Positions 29,525 to 37,352 of a stretch of DNA of 44,870 nucleotides are shown piece after piece (the first letter of the stretch is position 1; every line of letters begins with the position of its first letter). The notes under the pieces were generated by a model. That model made no database searches and was not told where the DNA came from. It saw only the letters and a list, made by a program, of their open reading frames with translations. The stretch spans positions 1 through 44,870 of the forward strand of contig JAJCXX010000098.1 of NCBI GenBank assembly GCA_029263195.1, in the 5' to 3' direction. The position numbers and the translations under genes were made by a program. This stretch comes from Acidimicrobiales bacterium. GTDB taxonomy: Bacteria > Actinomycetota > Acidimicrobiia > Acidimicrobiales > Aldehydirespiratoraceae.

Positions 29525-30235
29525 TCAGCGCGACCGGATCGTGCGGGTCACCACCCGTCCCGGCCCGGGATACTCGCCTGAAACGAACCAGGTACTTCCG
29601 CTGCCGGCCAGTCGAGGCGTCTGCCCCGTCGCACCCGCGAGCTCATCCCTGAATTCTGCCAGACCCGGAACCAGCGCCAGAGCGGCTGGCTCGAGGTCGT
29701 TTCCGTTGTCGCCGACAGGTCCACCCAGTCGGTCCCATTCGGCGTAGACGTCCGGAGTCGAGCAACCAAACGGCGGGGTAACCAATGTGTAGACGGCGTC
29801 CCCGAACGGCAATGGCTCCACGATGTCGCCGATGCCAGTCACCCGGGCTCGTCCACCCACCAGGCAAAACGCCACGTCGGCCCCGATCCGGGCTGATGCC
29901 TCCACGTCACCGAACGACGCCCACCTAAGAATCGCCGCAGCGTCCGACGATCCACCGCCCAGTCCGGCGCCGGCCGGGATTCTCTTGGTGATCACGACTC
30001 GAGCGTCTCGGCGACACAACGCCAGCGCGCTGCTCACGAGGTTGACTCCTTCGATCTCGAGACGACGACCTGATCTGGCATCGATCACCTCCACGCCGGT
30101 GCCGTCGGATACATCGAGAGAGTCATGAAGATCGAGACTGACCATCTCCGCGTCGATGAGGTGATACCCATCGGGCCGTCGGCCGGTGATCCGTAAACCA
30201 ACGGTGAGCTTGGCCGGAGCGGTGAGAGTCGTCAC
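29525..30235 (-). CDS. ispE: 4-diphosphocytidyl-2-C-methyl-D-erythritol kinase
   Basis: 236 residues from GTG 30235. GHMP-kinase motifs: APAKLTVGLRITGRRPDGYH at the N-terminus, PAGAGLGGGSSDAAAILR as the ATP loop, IGADVAFCLVGG with the catalytic Asp, and RLAGSGSTWFV at the end. It performs the fourth step of the MEP isoprenoid pathway. It is clearly shorter than the usual 280-310 residues, the missing part lying mostly in inter-motif loops, yet all motifs are kept. The start is supported by TAGCCT ending 8 nt upstream. In actinobacteria it normally follows ksgA; here an MBL gene lies between them. Confidence 0.93.
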   Translation of the reverse strand: MTTLTAPAKLTVGLRITGRRPDGYHLIDAEMVSLDLHDSLDVSDGTGVEVIDARSGRRLEIEGVNLVSSALALCRRDARVVITKRIPAGAGLGGGSSDAAAILRWASFGDVEASARIGADVAFCLVGGRARVTGIGDIVEPLPFGDAVYTLVTPPFGCSTPDVYAEWDRLGGPVGDNGNDLEPAALALVPGLAEFRDELAGATGQTPRLAGSGSTWFVSGEYPGPGRVVTRTIRSR

Positions 30236-30243
30236 GGGAGTCG

Positions 30244-30249
30244 AGGCTA
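30244..30249 (-). promoter_or_regulatory. -10-like TAGCCT before ispE
   Basis: TAGCCT on the minus strand ends 8 nt before the ispE GTG, compatible with leaderless transcription. No clear -35 can be matched. Confidence 0.4.
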
Positions 30250-30293
30250 CGGTGTAGCGACCACACGCGGGAAGCCGCCAGAGGAGTCGCCCG

Positions 30294-31256
30294 ATGTCGC
30301 CAGGTTCGCGCCCTTTCGAATACGGACTCACCGATCTCGGCCAAGGCAACTGGGCATGGCTCCAGCCCAACGGCGGATGGGGCTGGTCCAACGCCGGACT
30401 GATAGCCGACGGCGAAGAAGCACTGCTGGTCGACACTCTTTACGACCTCAACCTCACCGCCACCATGCTCCGGGGATTCGCCGATGCCTCACCGGGTTCG
30501 ACCATCTCCACCCTCGTCAACACCCACAGCAACGGCGATCACTGCAACGGCAATGAACTGGTGGCCGGCGCGGAAATCGTCGCGTCGGTCGCGGCGGCGG
30601 CAGAAATGGCCGACGAATCGCCGGAGTTCATGGCCGCCCTGTTGAAGGCCGCCCCCGAGCTCGGGGTGATGGGCGAGTTCTTCATGAATTGCTTCTCGTC
30701 GTTCACCTTCGATGGCATCACCGGCGCCGAACCGACCAGCACGTTCAGCGGCCAAACCACCCGCACGGTTGGCGACACCCTGATCGAACTCGTCGAGGTC
30801 GGACCCGCCCACACCGCCGGCGATGTGCTGGTGCACGTCCCCTCGCGCCGCACCGTCTACACGGGCGACATCATGTTCGTGCAGGGGCATCCGATCCTGT
30901 GGGCCGGCAGCATTCCCGATGTCGTGGCGGCTCTCGACACCATCGCGGATTGGAATCCCGAGACGATCGTGCCCGGTCACGGTCCGGTCACCGATCTCAA
31001 CGGACTCCGAGAGATCCGTGAGTACCTCATCTACTGCCGGGCCGAATGCCGCGAGAGATTCGACCGCCAGATGACCGCGGACCAGGCGGCACGCGACATT
31101 TCGCTCGATCGTTGGATCTCGTGGGGTGACCCTGAACGCATCGTCACTCTCGTCGATTCGTGTTATCGCGAGTTCAGTGCCCAGCCCGAACCGACGCCCA
31201 TCACCGAATTGTTCGCCTCTATGGCCGAGATCTGGAACGAGCGGTACCGGCCGTAG
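30294..31256 (+). CDS. MBL-fold metallo-hydrolase with H-x-N-x-D-H motif
   Basis: 320 residues. The metal motif reads NTHSNGDHCNGNE, with the second His of HxHxDH replaced by Asn. The remaining ligands are in place: GPAHTAGDVLVHVP (His), YTGDIMF (Asp) and VPGHGPV (His). The Asn variant recurs in some MBL subfamilies, so it may be native rather than damage; it would change the first metal site. The substrate is unknown. The ATG at 30294 has GAGGAG 7 nt upstream. The 3' end overlaps the convergent ksgA by 38 bp. Confidence 0.86.
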   Translation: MSPGSRPFEYGLTDLGQGNWAWLQPNGGWGWSNAGLIADGEEALLVDTLYDLNLTATMLRGFADASPGSTISTLVNTHSNGDHCNGNELVAGAEIVASVAAAAEMADESPEFMAALLKAAPELGVMGEFFMNCFSSFTFDGITGAEPTSTFSGQTTRTVGDTLIELVEVGPAHTAGDVLVHVPSRRTVYTGDIMFVQGHPILWAGSIPDVVAALDTIADWNPETIVPGHGPVTDLNGLREIREYLIYCRAECRERFDRQMTADQAARDISLDRWISWGDPERIVTLVDSCYREFSAQPEPTPITELFASMAEIWNERYRP

Positions 31257-32052
31257 CGAGCCGCGCCCACGCCGCCAGATCGAGGGTTTCGGCCCGCGCC
31301 GTGGGATCGACCCCCGCGGCCTCGAACGCTGCGGCGTCGACCAAGCCGGCGAGAGAACGGCGCAGCATCTTGCGGCGCTGCGAGTAGCCGGCACGGATCA
31401 GCGGTTCGACGGTCCTGAACGGCAAATCGACCGGGTCGACGGCATGACGATCGAGCCTCACCAGTACCGACTCGACACGCGGCTTCGGATGGAACACCGC
31501 GGCGGGAACACGGCCGACGACCTTGGCTGTCGCGTGGTAGGCGACCACCATCGAAGGTATGCCCACCGCAGAGTCTCCGGCGCCCGCTGCCAAGCGTTCT
31601 CCTGCCTCTCGCTGCACCATCACCAGCATCGACTTGATCGATGGGACCTCCCGCAGCAAATCCAGCACCAGCGGCGTGGCGACGTTGTAGGGCAGGTTGG
31701 CGACAAGAGTCCACTCATCGCTACCGGCGAGCACCTCCGGCCAGTCAAGTTCGGCAGCATCAGCCTCGATTACTCGAACCGCCTTGTCGGCGACCACCTC
31801 CCGCAGGACCGGCACGATGTTGCGATCGATCTCGATGGCTGTCACCGAGGCGCCGGTCTCGGCGAGGGCCAGAGTGAGCGAACCGAGCCCCGGGCCGATT
31901 TCGACCACGGAATCGCCCGGGCCGACCTGGCTGAGGCGGGCGATCCGACGAACGGTGTTGGGGTCGACGACGAAGTTCTGTCCGAACGCTCGACGGGGCT
32001 CGAGGCCGTGACGATCGAGCAGGTCGCGGATATCGGCCGGACTATGAGTCAT
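31219..32052 (-). CDS. ksgA: 16S rRNA dimethyladenosine transferase KsgA/RsmA
   Basis: 277 residues. RRAFGQNFVVDPNTVRRI opens the family, VVEIGPGLGSLTLAL is the SAM loop, VTAIEIDRNIVPVL motif II, and LVANLPYNVATPLVLDLL carries the catalytic NLPY. It dimethylates the two adenines at the 3' end of 16S rRNA. The ATG overlaps the tatD stop (ATGA). The last 38 bp overlap the MBL gene on the other strand. Confidence 0.96.
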   Translation of the reverse strand: MTHSPADIRDLLDRHGLEPRRAFGQNFVVDPNTVRRIARLSQVGPGDSVVEIGPGLGSLTLALAETGASVTAIEIDRNIVPVLREVVADKAVRVIEADAAELDWPEVLAGSDEWTLVANLPYNVATPLVLDLLREVPSIKSMLVMVQREAGERLAAGAGDSAVGIPSMVVAYHATAKVVGRVPAAVFHPKPRVESVLVRLDRHAVDPVDLPFRTVEPLIRAGYSQRRKMLRRSLAGLVDAAAFEAAGVDPTARAETLDLAAWARLATAGTARSRSRP

Positions 32053-32807
32053 GTCCCCGGCGATTCGAGACCGTAGAACCGGGTCGCATTGGCCCAGGTG
32101 GCCGCCTCAACCTCATCGACGGAGAGCGACTTGACCTCGGCGACAGCCGCTCCGACCACCGGCACCAGCGCCGGCCTATTCTTCTTCCCGCGGTGCGGAA
32201 CGGGAGCGAGGTAGGGGCTGTCGGTCTCGACCAGCAACCGGTCGATCGGACACACCGCCGCCGCCGCCCGATTCTCCGGAGCATTCGGAAACGTGACGAT
32301 TCCGGAGAACGACAGCGATGCTCCCCGATCGAGGCACTCGCGCCCCTCGTCGGGCCCACCGGTGAAGCAGTGGAACACGGTTCGGTCGGGAATCCCCTCG
32401 CGATCGAGAATCTCAAACGTCTGATCCCACGCCTCGCGGGTGTGAATCACCAGAGGCATGTCGTGATCGTTGGCCATGGCGATCTGGGATGCGAATACGT
32501 TCCTCTGAGCTGGTCGAGCGGAATGGTCGTAGTGATAGTCGAGGCCACACTCCCCCACGGCCACGACTCCGGGGGATCCGAGCAATTCAACGAGACCATC
32601 GAGGCCGTCGCTGGCATCGTGAGGGTGCACGCCTGCGGTGGCCCAGACTCCTTCGAACCTGGCCGCCGTCGCGATTGCTTCGAGCGACCGATCGAGAGAT
32701 GTCCCTACGGTGACCAATCTCTCGACGCCTGCTGCTTGTGCCTCGGAATGCCACTCGACTCCGGCCTCACCGGGGGGTATGTGGCAGTGGTGGTCGAACC
32801 AGGCCAT
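32049..32807 (-). CDS. tatD: TatD-family metal-dependent hydrolase
   Basis: 252 residues. Metal ligands follow the TatD order: FDHHCHI at the N-terminus (H-x-H), VGECGLDYHYD (Glu), MPLVIHTREAWDQTF (His), VFHCFTGGPDEG (His) and LVETDSPYLAPVPHRGKKN (Asp). The predicted role is a 3'-5' nuclease or other phosphohydrolase. It starts 3 bp after the metG stop and its stop overlaps ksgA, continuing the metG-tatD-ksgA order common in bacteria. Confidence 0.94.
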   Translation of the reverse strand: MAWFDHHCHIPPGEAGVEWHSEAQAAGVERLVTVGTSLDRSLEAIATAARFEGVWATAGVHPHDASDGLDGLVELLGSPGVVAVGECGLDYHYDHSARPAQRNVFASQIAMANDHDMPLVIHTREAWDQTFEILDREGIPDRTVFHCFTGGPDEGRECLDRGASLSFSGIVTFPNAPENRAAAAVCPIDRLLVETDSPYLAPVPHRGKKNRPALVPVVGAAVAEVKSLSVDEVEAATWANATRFYGLESPGT

Positions 32808-32810
32808 TGA

Positions 32811-34448
32811 TCAGTCGGCCGGTTGGAGAGACTCGAGATCGACCTTTGGGAACAGCGGAGTGGGTTTCGGAATCGCGGTTCCGGGGGCGATGTCCACACG
32901 TTGCCAGCCGGCCGGTTGACCGAGGATCGCATCGAGTTTCGCCGACGAGAACGGCAGGTAGGGAGACATGCCGACCCTGACTCCGTTGATCGCATCGAGA
33001 GCCGTGCCCAGAACCGTGGCCGACCGATCCGGATCGACCTTGGCCAGGCGCCACGGCTCGGTGGCGTTGAGATAGACGTTGATCGACTGCGCGGCATCCA
33101 TCGCCGTCCGGAGGGCCGCCTTCAGTTCGACGCGTTCGATCTGCTCCGCCTCCTTGGCGAGAAGCGACTCGACGGTGGCCAGCAGAGCCAGGTCTTCCGC
33201 CGTGCGCTCCCCCCCAGCCGGCTTGGCCCCATCGTGGTTCTTGTGGATCATCGACAGAACACGGTTGACGAGGTTGCCCCACGTGGCCGCGAGTTCTTCG
33301 TTGACTCGTCGAGCGATTTCTTCGATCGAGATCTCCGAGTCGCTTTGCTCGGGGAACGACGCCGCCAGTGCGTAGCGAAGCGAGTCGGGTTCGAACATGT
33401 CGAGGCCTTCACCGATGGTGAGTCCGACTCCGCGGCTGGCCGAAGCCTTGCCGCCCTTGAAGGTAACGAATTGGTTGGCGGGCACATTCGTGGGCAGATT
33501 CAGACCCCCGTACCCCATGAGCATTGCCGGCCAAATGATGGCGTGGAACGGAACGTTGTCCTTGCCGACGAAGTAGTAGCTCTCGGCTTCTGGGCTCTGC
33601 CAGTATCGACGCCACAAGTCGGGCTCGCCCCGGAGCTGCGAGAGTTCCTTGGCGGCGGAGAGGTAGCCGATCACCGCATCGAACCAGACGTAGATTCGCT
33701 TGCCGGGCCCCAGGTCGTCGACCGGAATCTCGACACCCCAGTCGAGATCGCGGGTGATGGCCCGGTCATGGAGACCCTCCTCGATCCACGACCGGCAGAA
33801 ATTGACGACATGAGGGCGCCAGCCGACCCGCGTGTCGAGCCATTCTCCGAGCTGATCGGAGAAGTCGGACAACCTGAGATAGAAGTGCTCCGTCTCACGC
33901 ACGACCGGAGTGGAGCCCGACATCTTCGAACGAGGTTCGATCAGATCGATGGGGTCGAGGGTCCGGCCGCAGTTGTCGCACTGGTCGCCACGCGCTTCGC
34001 CGTAGCCGCAATGGGGGCAGGTGCCTTCGACGTATCGATCGGGCAGGAACCGACTCACCTCTTCGTCGTAGAACTGCTCACTGCTTCGCTTGTCGATGAA
34101 ACCCTTGCTGAGTAGTTCGAGGAAGAGGTCCTGGGTCACCGCGGCGTGGTTGTCGGTGCCCGTCGAGGTGTAACACTCCCACTGGATTCCGCAGCGCTCC
34201 CAGTTGTCGACAAATTCGGCGTGATAGCGATCGGCGATATCGGAGGGGCTCACACCTTCGGCGTCGGCCCGAACGGTGATGGGGGTTCCGTGGACATCGG
34301 AGCCGCTGACCATCGCAACGTCGTTGCCGATGAGCCGGTGGTAGCGAGCGAACACGTCGGCCGGAAGGTACGCGCCGGCGAGATGCCCGAGGTGACGGGA
34401 TCCGGAGGCGTAGGGCCAGGCGACTGCAACGAGAATCGATTTCGGCAT
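32811..34448 (-). CDS. metG: Methionyl-tRNA synthetase
   Basis: 545 residues. VAWPYASGSRHLGHLAGAYL holds the HIGH-type HLGH. A four-Cys zinc knuckle lies at about 140-160 (CPHCGYGEARGDQCDNC). The KMSKS loop reads GGKASASRG, a variant seen in several MetG groups. An anticodon-binding helical domain (WGNLVNRVLSMIHKN) follows. The C-terminal tRNA-binding extension of E. coli MetG is absent. I use ATG 34448 (MPKSILVAVAWPY). It begins 25 nt after the selenoprotein gene on the same strand, so it may be co-transcribed with it. Confidence 0.96.
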   Translation of the reverse strand: MPKSILVAVAWPYASGSRHLGHLAGAYLPADVFARYHRLIGNDVAMVSGSDVHGTPITVRADAEGVSPSDIADRYHAEFVDNWERCGIQWECYTSTGTDNHAAVTQDLFLELLSKGFIDKRSSEQFYDEEVSRFLPDRYVEGTCPHCGYGEARGDQCDNCGRTLDPIDLIEPRSKMSGSTPVVRETEHFYLRLSDFSDQLGEWLDTRVGWRPHVVNFCRSWIEEGLHDRAITRDLDWGVEIPVDDLGPGKRIYVWFDAVIGYLSAAKELSQLRGEPDLWRRYWQSPEAESYYFVGKDNVPFHAIIWPAMLMGYGGLNLPTNVPANQFVTFKGGKASASRGVGLTIGEGLDMFEPDSLRYALAASFPEQSDSEISIEEIARRVNEELAATWGNLVNRVLSMIHKNHDGAKPAGGERTAEDLALLATVESLLAKEAEQIERVELKAALRTAMDAAQSINVYLNATEPWRLAKVDPDRSATVLGTALDAINGVRVGMSPYLPFSSAKLDAILGQPAGWQRVDIAPGTAIPKPTPLFPKVDLESLQPAD

Positions 34449-34473
34449 CACCGGCGAGACTACCTGGCACCCT

Positions 34474-35409
34474 TCAGTAGTCGACGCCTTTGCGGACCTG
34501 GTGCTCCTCACCTTCATGGGTCAGCTCCGCGGCCTTCTCGTCCTGCTCCGACTGGTATTGGGGGCTGTCGAGCCGCGACGTTCGGTCGTCGCCGGCGGCG
34601 TCGCCGATTGTGGGCGGGCGCATCACCGCGTCCTTCCATCCGTCGCTGACATCCCATCGATGAGGTAGGTCGTGGATCCATCCGGGGTGATCAGCTTCGG
34701 CGAAAGCATCGAGCGCCGCGCCGACGATCTGCCTGTTGAGCGCGGGCTGGTCGGGTCGGCCACCCGTGTGCCCCAGGGGGTAATCGAGAAACACCGCGCG
34801 GGGTGGGTTGACGGCCAAAGTGATGTCGCGGGCGCTGGTCAGGACCACTGTCGGGATCCCGGCCTTCTCGAGTTGGCGTGCGATCAGACCCACGGTCTGA
34901 TGACATACCGGTCAAACAGGCACCAGTAGAACGACATCGATCGAATCGGCGTGGCATCGGTCGACCAGAGCCGGTGCCAGATCATCGTTGACACGACGCT
35001 GGGAGTAGATGCCTCCCATGCAGGTGAAGAAGTCAGGTGCTAGCTCACCGACGACCTCCTCGGATGCCAGCGACCGCAGAGCTTCGATCGGAAACACCAC
35101 GTTGATGTCGTGGCGAGCGTCGGTCAAGTCGTAGGCGAAGTGGGTGGCACGTAGTTCCGAGACGTCAGTGTCGGATGGAATCGCACGAAACGTCGTGTCG
35201 TCTCGGTGGGTGAACGCCATCTGACCCGATCGATAAACCCCTCCGGAAGCAATCATGCCGACCCTACATTGCGACAGAGGTTTGGCCATCGGAGCCCAAG
35301 GCGGAGCCCCAGGGTTGGTCGCCCACGAATAGGGGGCGTACCCGAGCGAGTCGTATTGATCGCGGGTGCGATCGATGTATCTCACGGGTGGCTGGCTGTG
35401 ATCTCTCAA
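34474..35409 (-). CDS. Glycine/sarcosine/betaine reductase selenoprotein B-family protein, predicted selenocysteine (in-frame TGA at 34914-34912)
   Basis: Two abutting open segments in one frame form a single 311-residue protein if the TGA at 34914-34912 is read as selenocysteine (residue 166). Upstream: YIDRTRDQYDSLGYAPYSW, then FFTCMGGIYSQRRVNDDLAPAL and DVVLLVPV. The TGA is followed by PVCHQTVGLIARQLEKAGIP and FLDYPLGHTGGRPDQP, blocks that continue the family uninterrupted. The context U-P-V-C is a UxxC redox motif. A hairpin fitting a bacterial SECIS starts 10 nt after the TGA. TTG 35409 has GGGAGG 4 nt upstream; GTG 35385 is an alternative start. The final stop (34476-34474) is also TGA but has no hairpin. 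No other Grd subunit is nearby, so its reaction is unknown. Confidence 0.85.
34883..34901 (-). promoter_or_regulatory. Predicted bacterial SECIS hairpin
   Basis: On the minus strand ATCAGACC, loop GTG, GGTCTGAT: eight perfect pairs closing a three-base loop that begins with G. The stem base is 10 nt past the TGA and the loop starts 19 nt past it. As I recall the bacterial rules, the apical loop lies about 16-37 nt downstream and has a G in its first two positions; this fits both. SelB would bind it to deliver Sec-tRNA. The hairpin is inside the coding sequence, as in known bacterial selenoprotein mRNAs. Confidence 0.8.
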
Positions 35410-35502
35410 GGAACCTCCCGTCGGGCGTCGGTACCATGATGGCCTGATCCGCTCGACCCGACCGTAGTCAAGGCGGCACGGTCCGACCCGCAACGAGGCC
35501 CG

Positions 35503-36171
35503 ATGGCATCCTCCACAATCTACGAGATCATCGGCTACCTGGCCTCTGCGCTGGTGATCCTTTCTCTGACACAGAAATCGATCCTCCGGTTGCGGCTCAT
35601 CGGCCTCGTTGGTTCGATCGTGTTCCTCTCCTACAGTCTGCTGATCGGGGCATTCCCGATCGCGGTGGTCAACGTCGCGGCAGCCGCGATTCACCTTCAT
35701 TTCCTGCGGCGACTCGTATGGAGAAAGTCCGAGGTGTTCTCGGTTCTTCATGTGAGGCCCGAGTCGAAGTACCTCGAGTACTTCCTCGACTTCTACAACG
35801 ACGACATCACCAATCGCTTTCATCCGGGCTTCGAGTACGAGCCACAAAGTGGCCAATTCGCGGTGTTCGTTCTGCGCGACATGGTTCCGGCCGGGTTGTT
35901 CATCGGACGATCCCACCCCGACGGCTCGGTCGAGGTGATCGTCGACTACGCCATCCCGCAGTACCGCGACTTCAAGATGGGCCCGTATCTGTACTCGCCG
36001 GCGTCGGAGTTGTTCTCGGATCGCCGATGCACCCACCTCTGGTCTGTCTCGACCAGCGACACCCATTCCGAATACCTCAACCGAACCGGCTTCTCTTTGT
36101 CGCCGACCGACGACCACCCCAGGCGCTATTCGCTCGAAGTCGAGTCGCCGGAGCTGAGCACAAGGTCGTAG
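35503..36171 (+). CDS. YgjV-like membrane domain fused to a GNAT-like domain
   Basis: 222 residues. The first 75 hold three hydrophobic segments (IIGYLASALVILSLTQKS, LRLIGLVGSIVFLSYSLLIG, FPIAVVNVAAAAIHLHFL) typical of YgjV/PQ-loop-like inner-membrane proteins. The rest looks like a GNAT fold: VPAGLFIGRSH as a central strand, VIVDYAIPQYRDFKMGPYL as the cofactor-side strand and helix, and HSEYLNRTGF near the end. The canonical acetyl-CoA loop is not obvious, so acetyltransferase activity is unproven. It is divergent from the selenoprotein gene (93 bp) and overlaps the 3' end of rsmI by 46 bp. Confidence 0.75.
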   Translation: MASSTIYEIIGYLASALVILSLTQKSILRLRLIGLVGSIVFLSYSLLIGAFPIAVVNVAAAAIHLHFLRRLVWRKSEVFSVLHVRPESKYLEYFLDFYNDDITNRFHPGFEYEPQSGQFAVFVLRDMVPAGLFIGRSHPDGSVEVIVDYAIPQYRDFKMGPYLYSPASELFSDRRCTHLWSVSTSDTHSEYLNRTGFSLSPTDDHPRRYSLEVESPELSTRS

Positions 36172-36968
36172 ACCCGGCTCCTTCCCACTCCGAGCGCAGC
36201 CGCGACCTCACTGGCGGCGTCTCGCCGGCTTCCCCCGGCAGCCAACGCTGCCGCGATGGCCTCGGTGATCTCTTCATCGGTCGGCTCGCCGGGAGGCGGC
36301 GCCCCTTCGACAAGGATCACCACCTCCCCCTTGATCGAACGGTCGGCCCACTCGATCAGTTGCCCGAGGCTGCCCCGAATGAACTCCTCGTGGAGCTTGG
36401 TGAGCTCACGGGCAACAACGGCCCGACGATCGGACCCGCACACTTCGGCCAGGTCGCGAAGAGTCGCTGCGGTGCGATTCGGTGACTCGTACAGGACCAC
36501 GGTTCGATGCTGGGCGGCGATGGCGAGAAGAGTCTTCTGCCGAGCCGACCCCCGACGCTCGAGAAAACCCTCGAAGACGAACCGGGCGGTGGGCAGCCCG
36601 CTGGCCACCAGGGCGGCAAGCGCCGCGGATGGGCCGGGGATGGATGACACTTCGAGGCCGGCGGCAAGCACCAACTCGACCATGTGTTGCCCCGGATCGG
36701 ACACGCCCGGGGTACCGGCATCCGACACAAGCACCACTCTTTGGCCTGCCTGGAGATGTTGGATGACTTCGCCGGCCGCACGATGCTCAGTGTGCTCGTC
36801 GGCTCGCATCAATCGAGTGCTGATGCCCAGATGGGAGAGAAGCCGGCCGGTCCGGCGAGTGTCCTCACAGCAGACCAGATCGGCGGCGATGAGCTCGTCT
36901 ATGGCGCGTTGCGAGATATCGCCGAGATTGCCGATGGGGGTGGATACGAGAACCAGTGCGGATGTCAC
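36126..36968 (-). CDS. rsmI: 16S rRNA (cytidine-2'-O)-methyltransferase RsmI
   Basis: 280 residues. LVLVSTPIGNLGDISQRAID and VCCEDTRRTGRLL are the family start, VLVSDAGTPGVSDPGQ is the SAM-side loop, SSIPGPSAALAALVASGLP and FVFEGFLERR follow, and a C-terminal helix-turn-helix-like segment (SRRDAASEVAAALGVGRSRVYDL) ends the protein. It 2'-O-methylates C1402 of 16S rRNA. I use GTG 36968, which overlaps the DUF192 stop (GTGA). The 3' end overlaps the convergent YgjV-like gene. Confidence 0.95.
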   Translation of the reverse strand: MTSALVLVSTPIGNLGDISQRAIDELIAADLVCCEDTRRTGRLLSHLGISTRLMRADEHTEHRAAGEVIQHLQAGQRVVLVSDAGTPGVSDPGQHMVELVLAAGLEVSSIPGPSAALAALVASGLPTARFVFEGFLERRGSARQKTLLAIAAQHRTVVLYESPNRTAATLRDLAEVCGSDRRAVVARELTKLHEEFIRGSLGQLIEWADRSIKGEVVILVEGAPPPGEPTDEEITEAIAAALAAGGSRRDAASEVAAALGVGRSRVYDLVLSSGDSTSSE

Positions 36969-37294
36969 CCGCGAATCTCCAGCTGGACTCCCGGTTCGAT
37001 TCCCCATCTGCCCATTGAACCCTCCTCAGCTTCGAGAACGGCTCTGGCGCCGTGGCAATACCGCCCCAACCGCCCCGGTTTCATGGTGACGACCGATAGC
37101 ACGGTCATGTCGAGGTCGAGGTGGGCCACGTCGATCGTGAACTGCATGCCGATCGTGTGGACCGAACGGGCGGGATCCAAAAGGAGGGCTCCTTCAATGG
37201 TGTCGCGGCCCAACAGTCCGCGTCGCCGTGTTCTCTTGGTGTCGGCCACCTCCAAGGAGGCAACCACCTGGTCTCCGGCCACGAGCCACGGCAT
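36965..37294 (-). CDS. DUF192 domain protein
   Basis: 109 residues matching DUF192: LEVADTKRTRRRGLLGRDTI, then SVHTIGMQFTIDVAHLDLDM and a C-terminal GARAVLEAEEGSMGRWGIEPG. The fold is a small beta barrel and the function is unknown. It is cytosolic here; many homologues have a signal peptide, which is missing. The ATG sits 6 nt after a strong -10, so the message should be leaderless, and rsmI is translated directly behind it. Confidence 0.88.
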   Translation of the reverse strand: MPWLVAGDQVVASLEVADTKRTRRRGLLGRDTIEGALLLDPARSVHTIGMQFTIDVAHLDLDMTVLSVVTMKPGRLGRYCHGARAVLEAEEGSMGRWGIEPGVQLEIRG

Positions 37295-37300
37295 GCACTG

Positions 37301-37329
37301 AATCTATTGGCTGGGCGCCCGCTTGTGAA
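37301..37329 (-). promoter_or_regulatory. Sigma-70-type promoter of DUF192-rsmI
   Basis: On the minus strand TTCACA (37329-37324), a 17-bp spacer and TAGATT (37306-37301), then 6 nt to the ATG at 37294. Five of six bases match TTGACA and four of six match TATAAT at ideal spacing. Transcription would start on the ATG. Confidence 0.65.
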
Positions 37330-37352
37330 CACGAGCGACGAGTCGAAACGAA

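Noticed and set aside
34474..35409. Pseudogene or two separate genes at the in-frame TGA
   Set aside because: Family sequence continues in the same frame on both sides, there is no frameshift, the TGA lies in a UxxC motif and a SECIS-like hairpin follows. A GTG at 34893 as a start of a second gene would begin inside the hairpin loop and lacks a ribosome-binding site.
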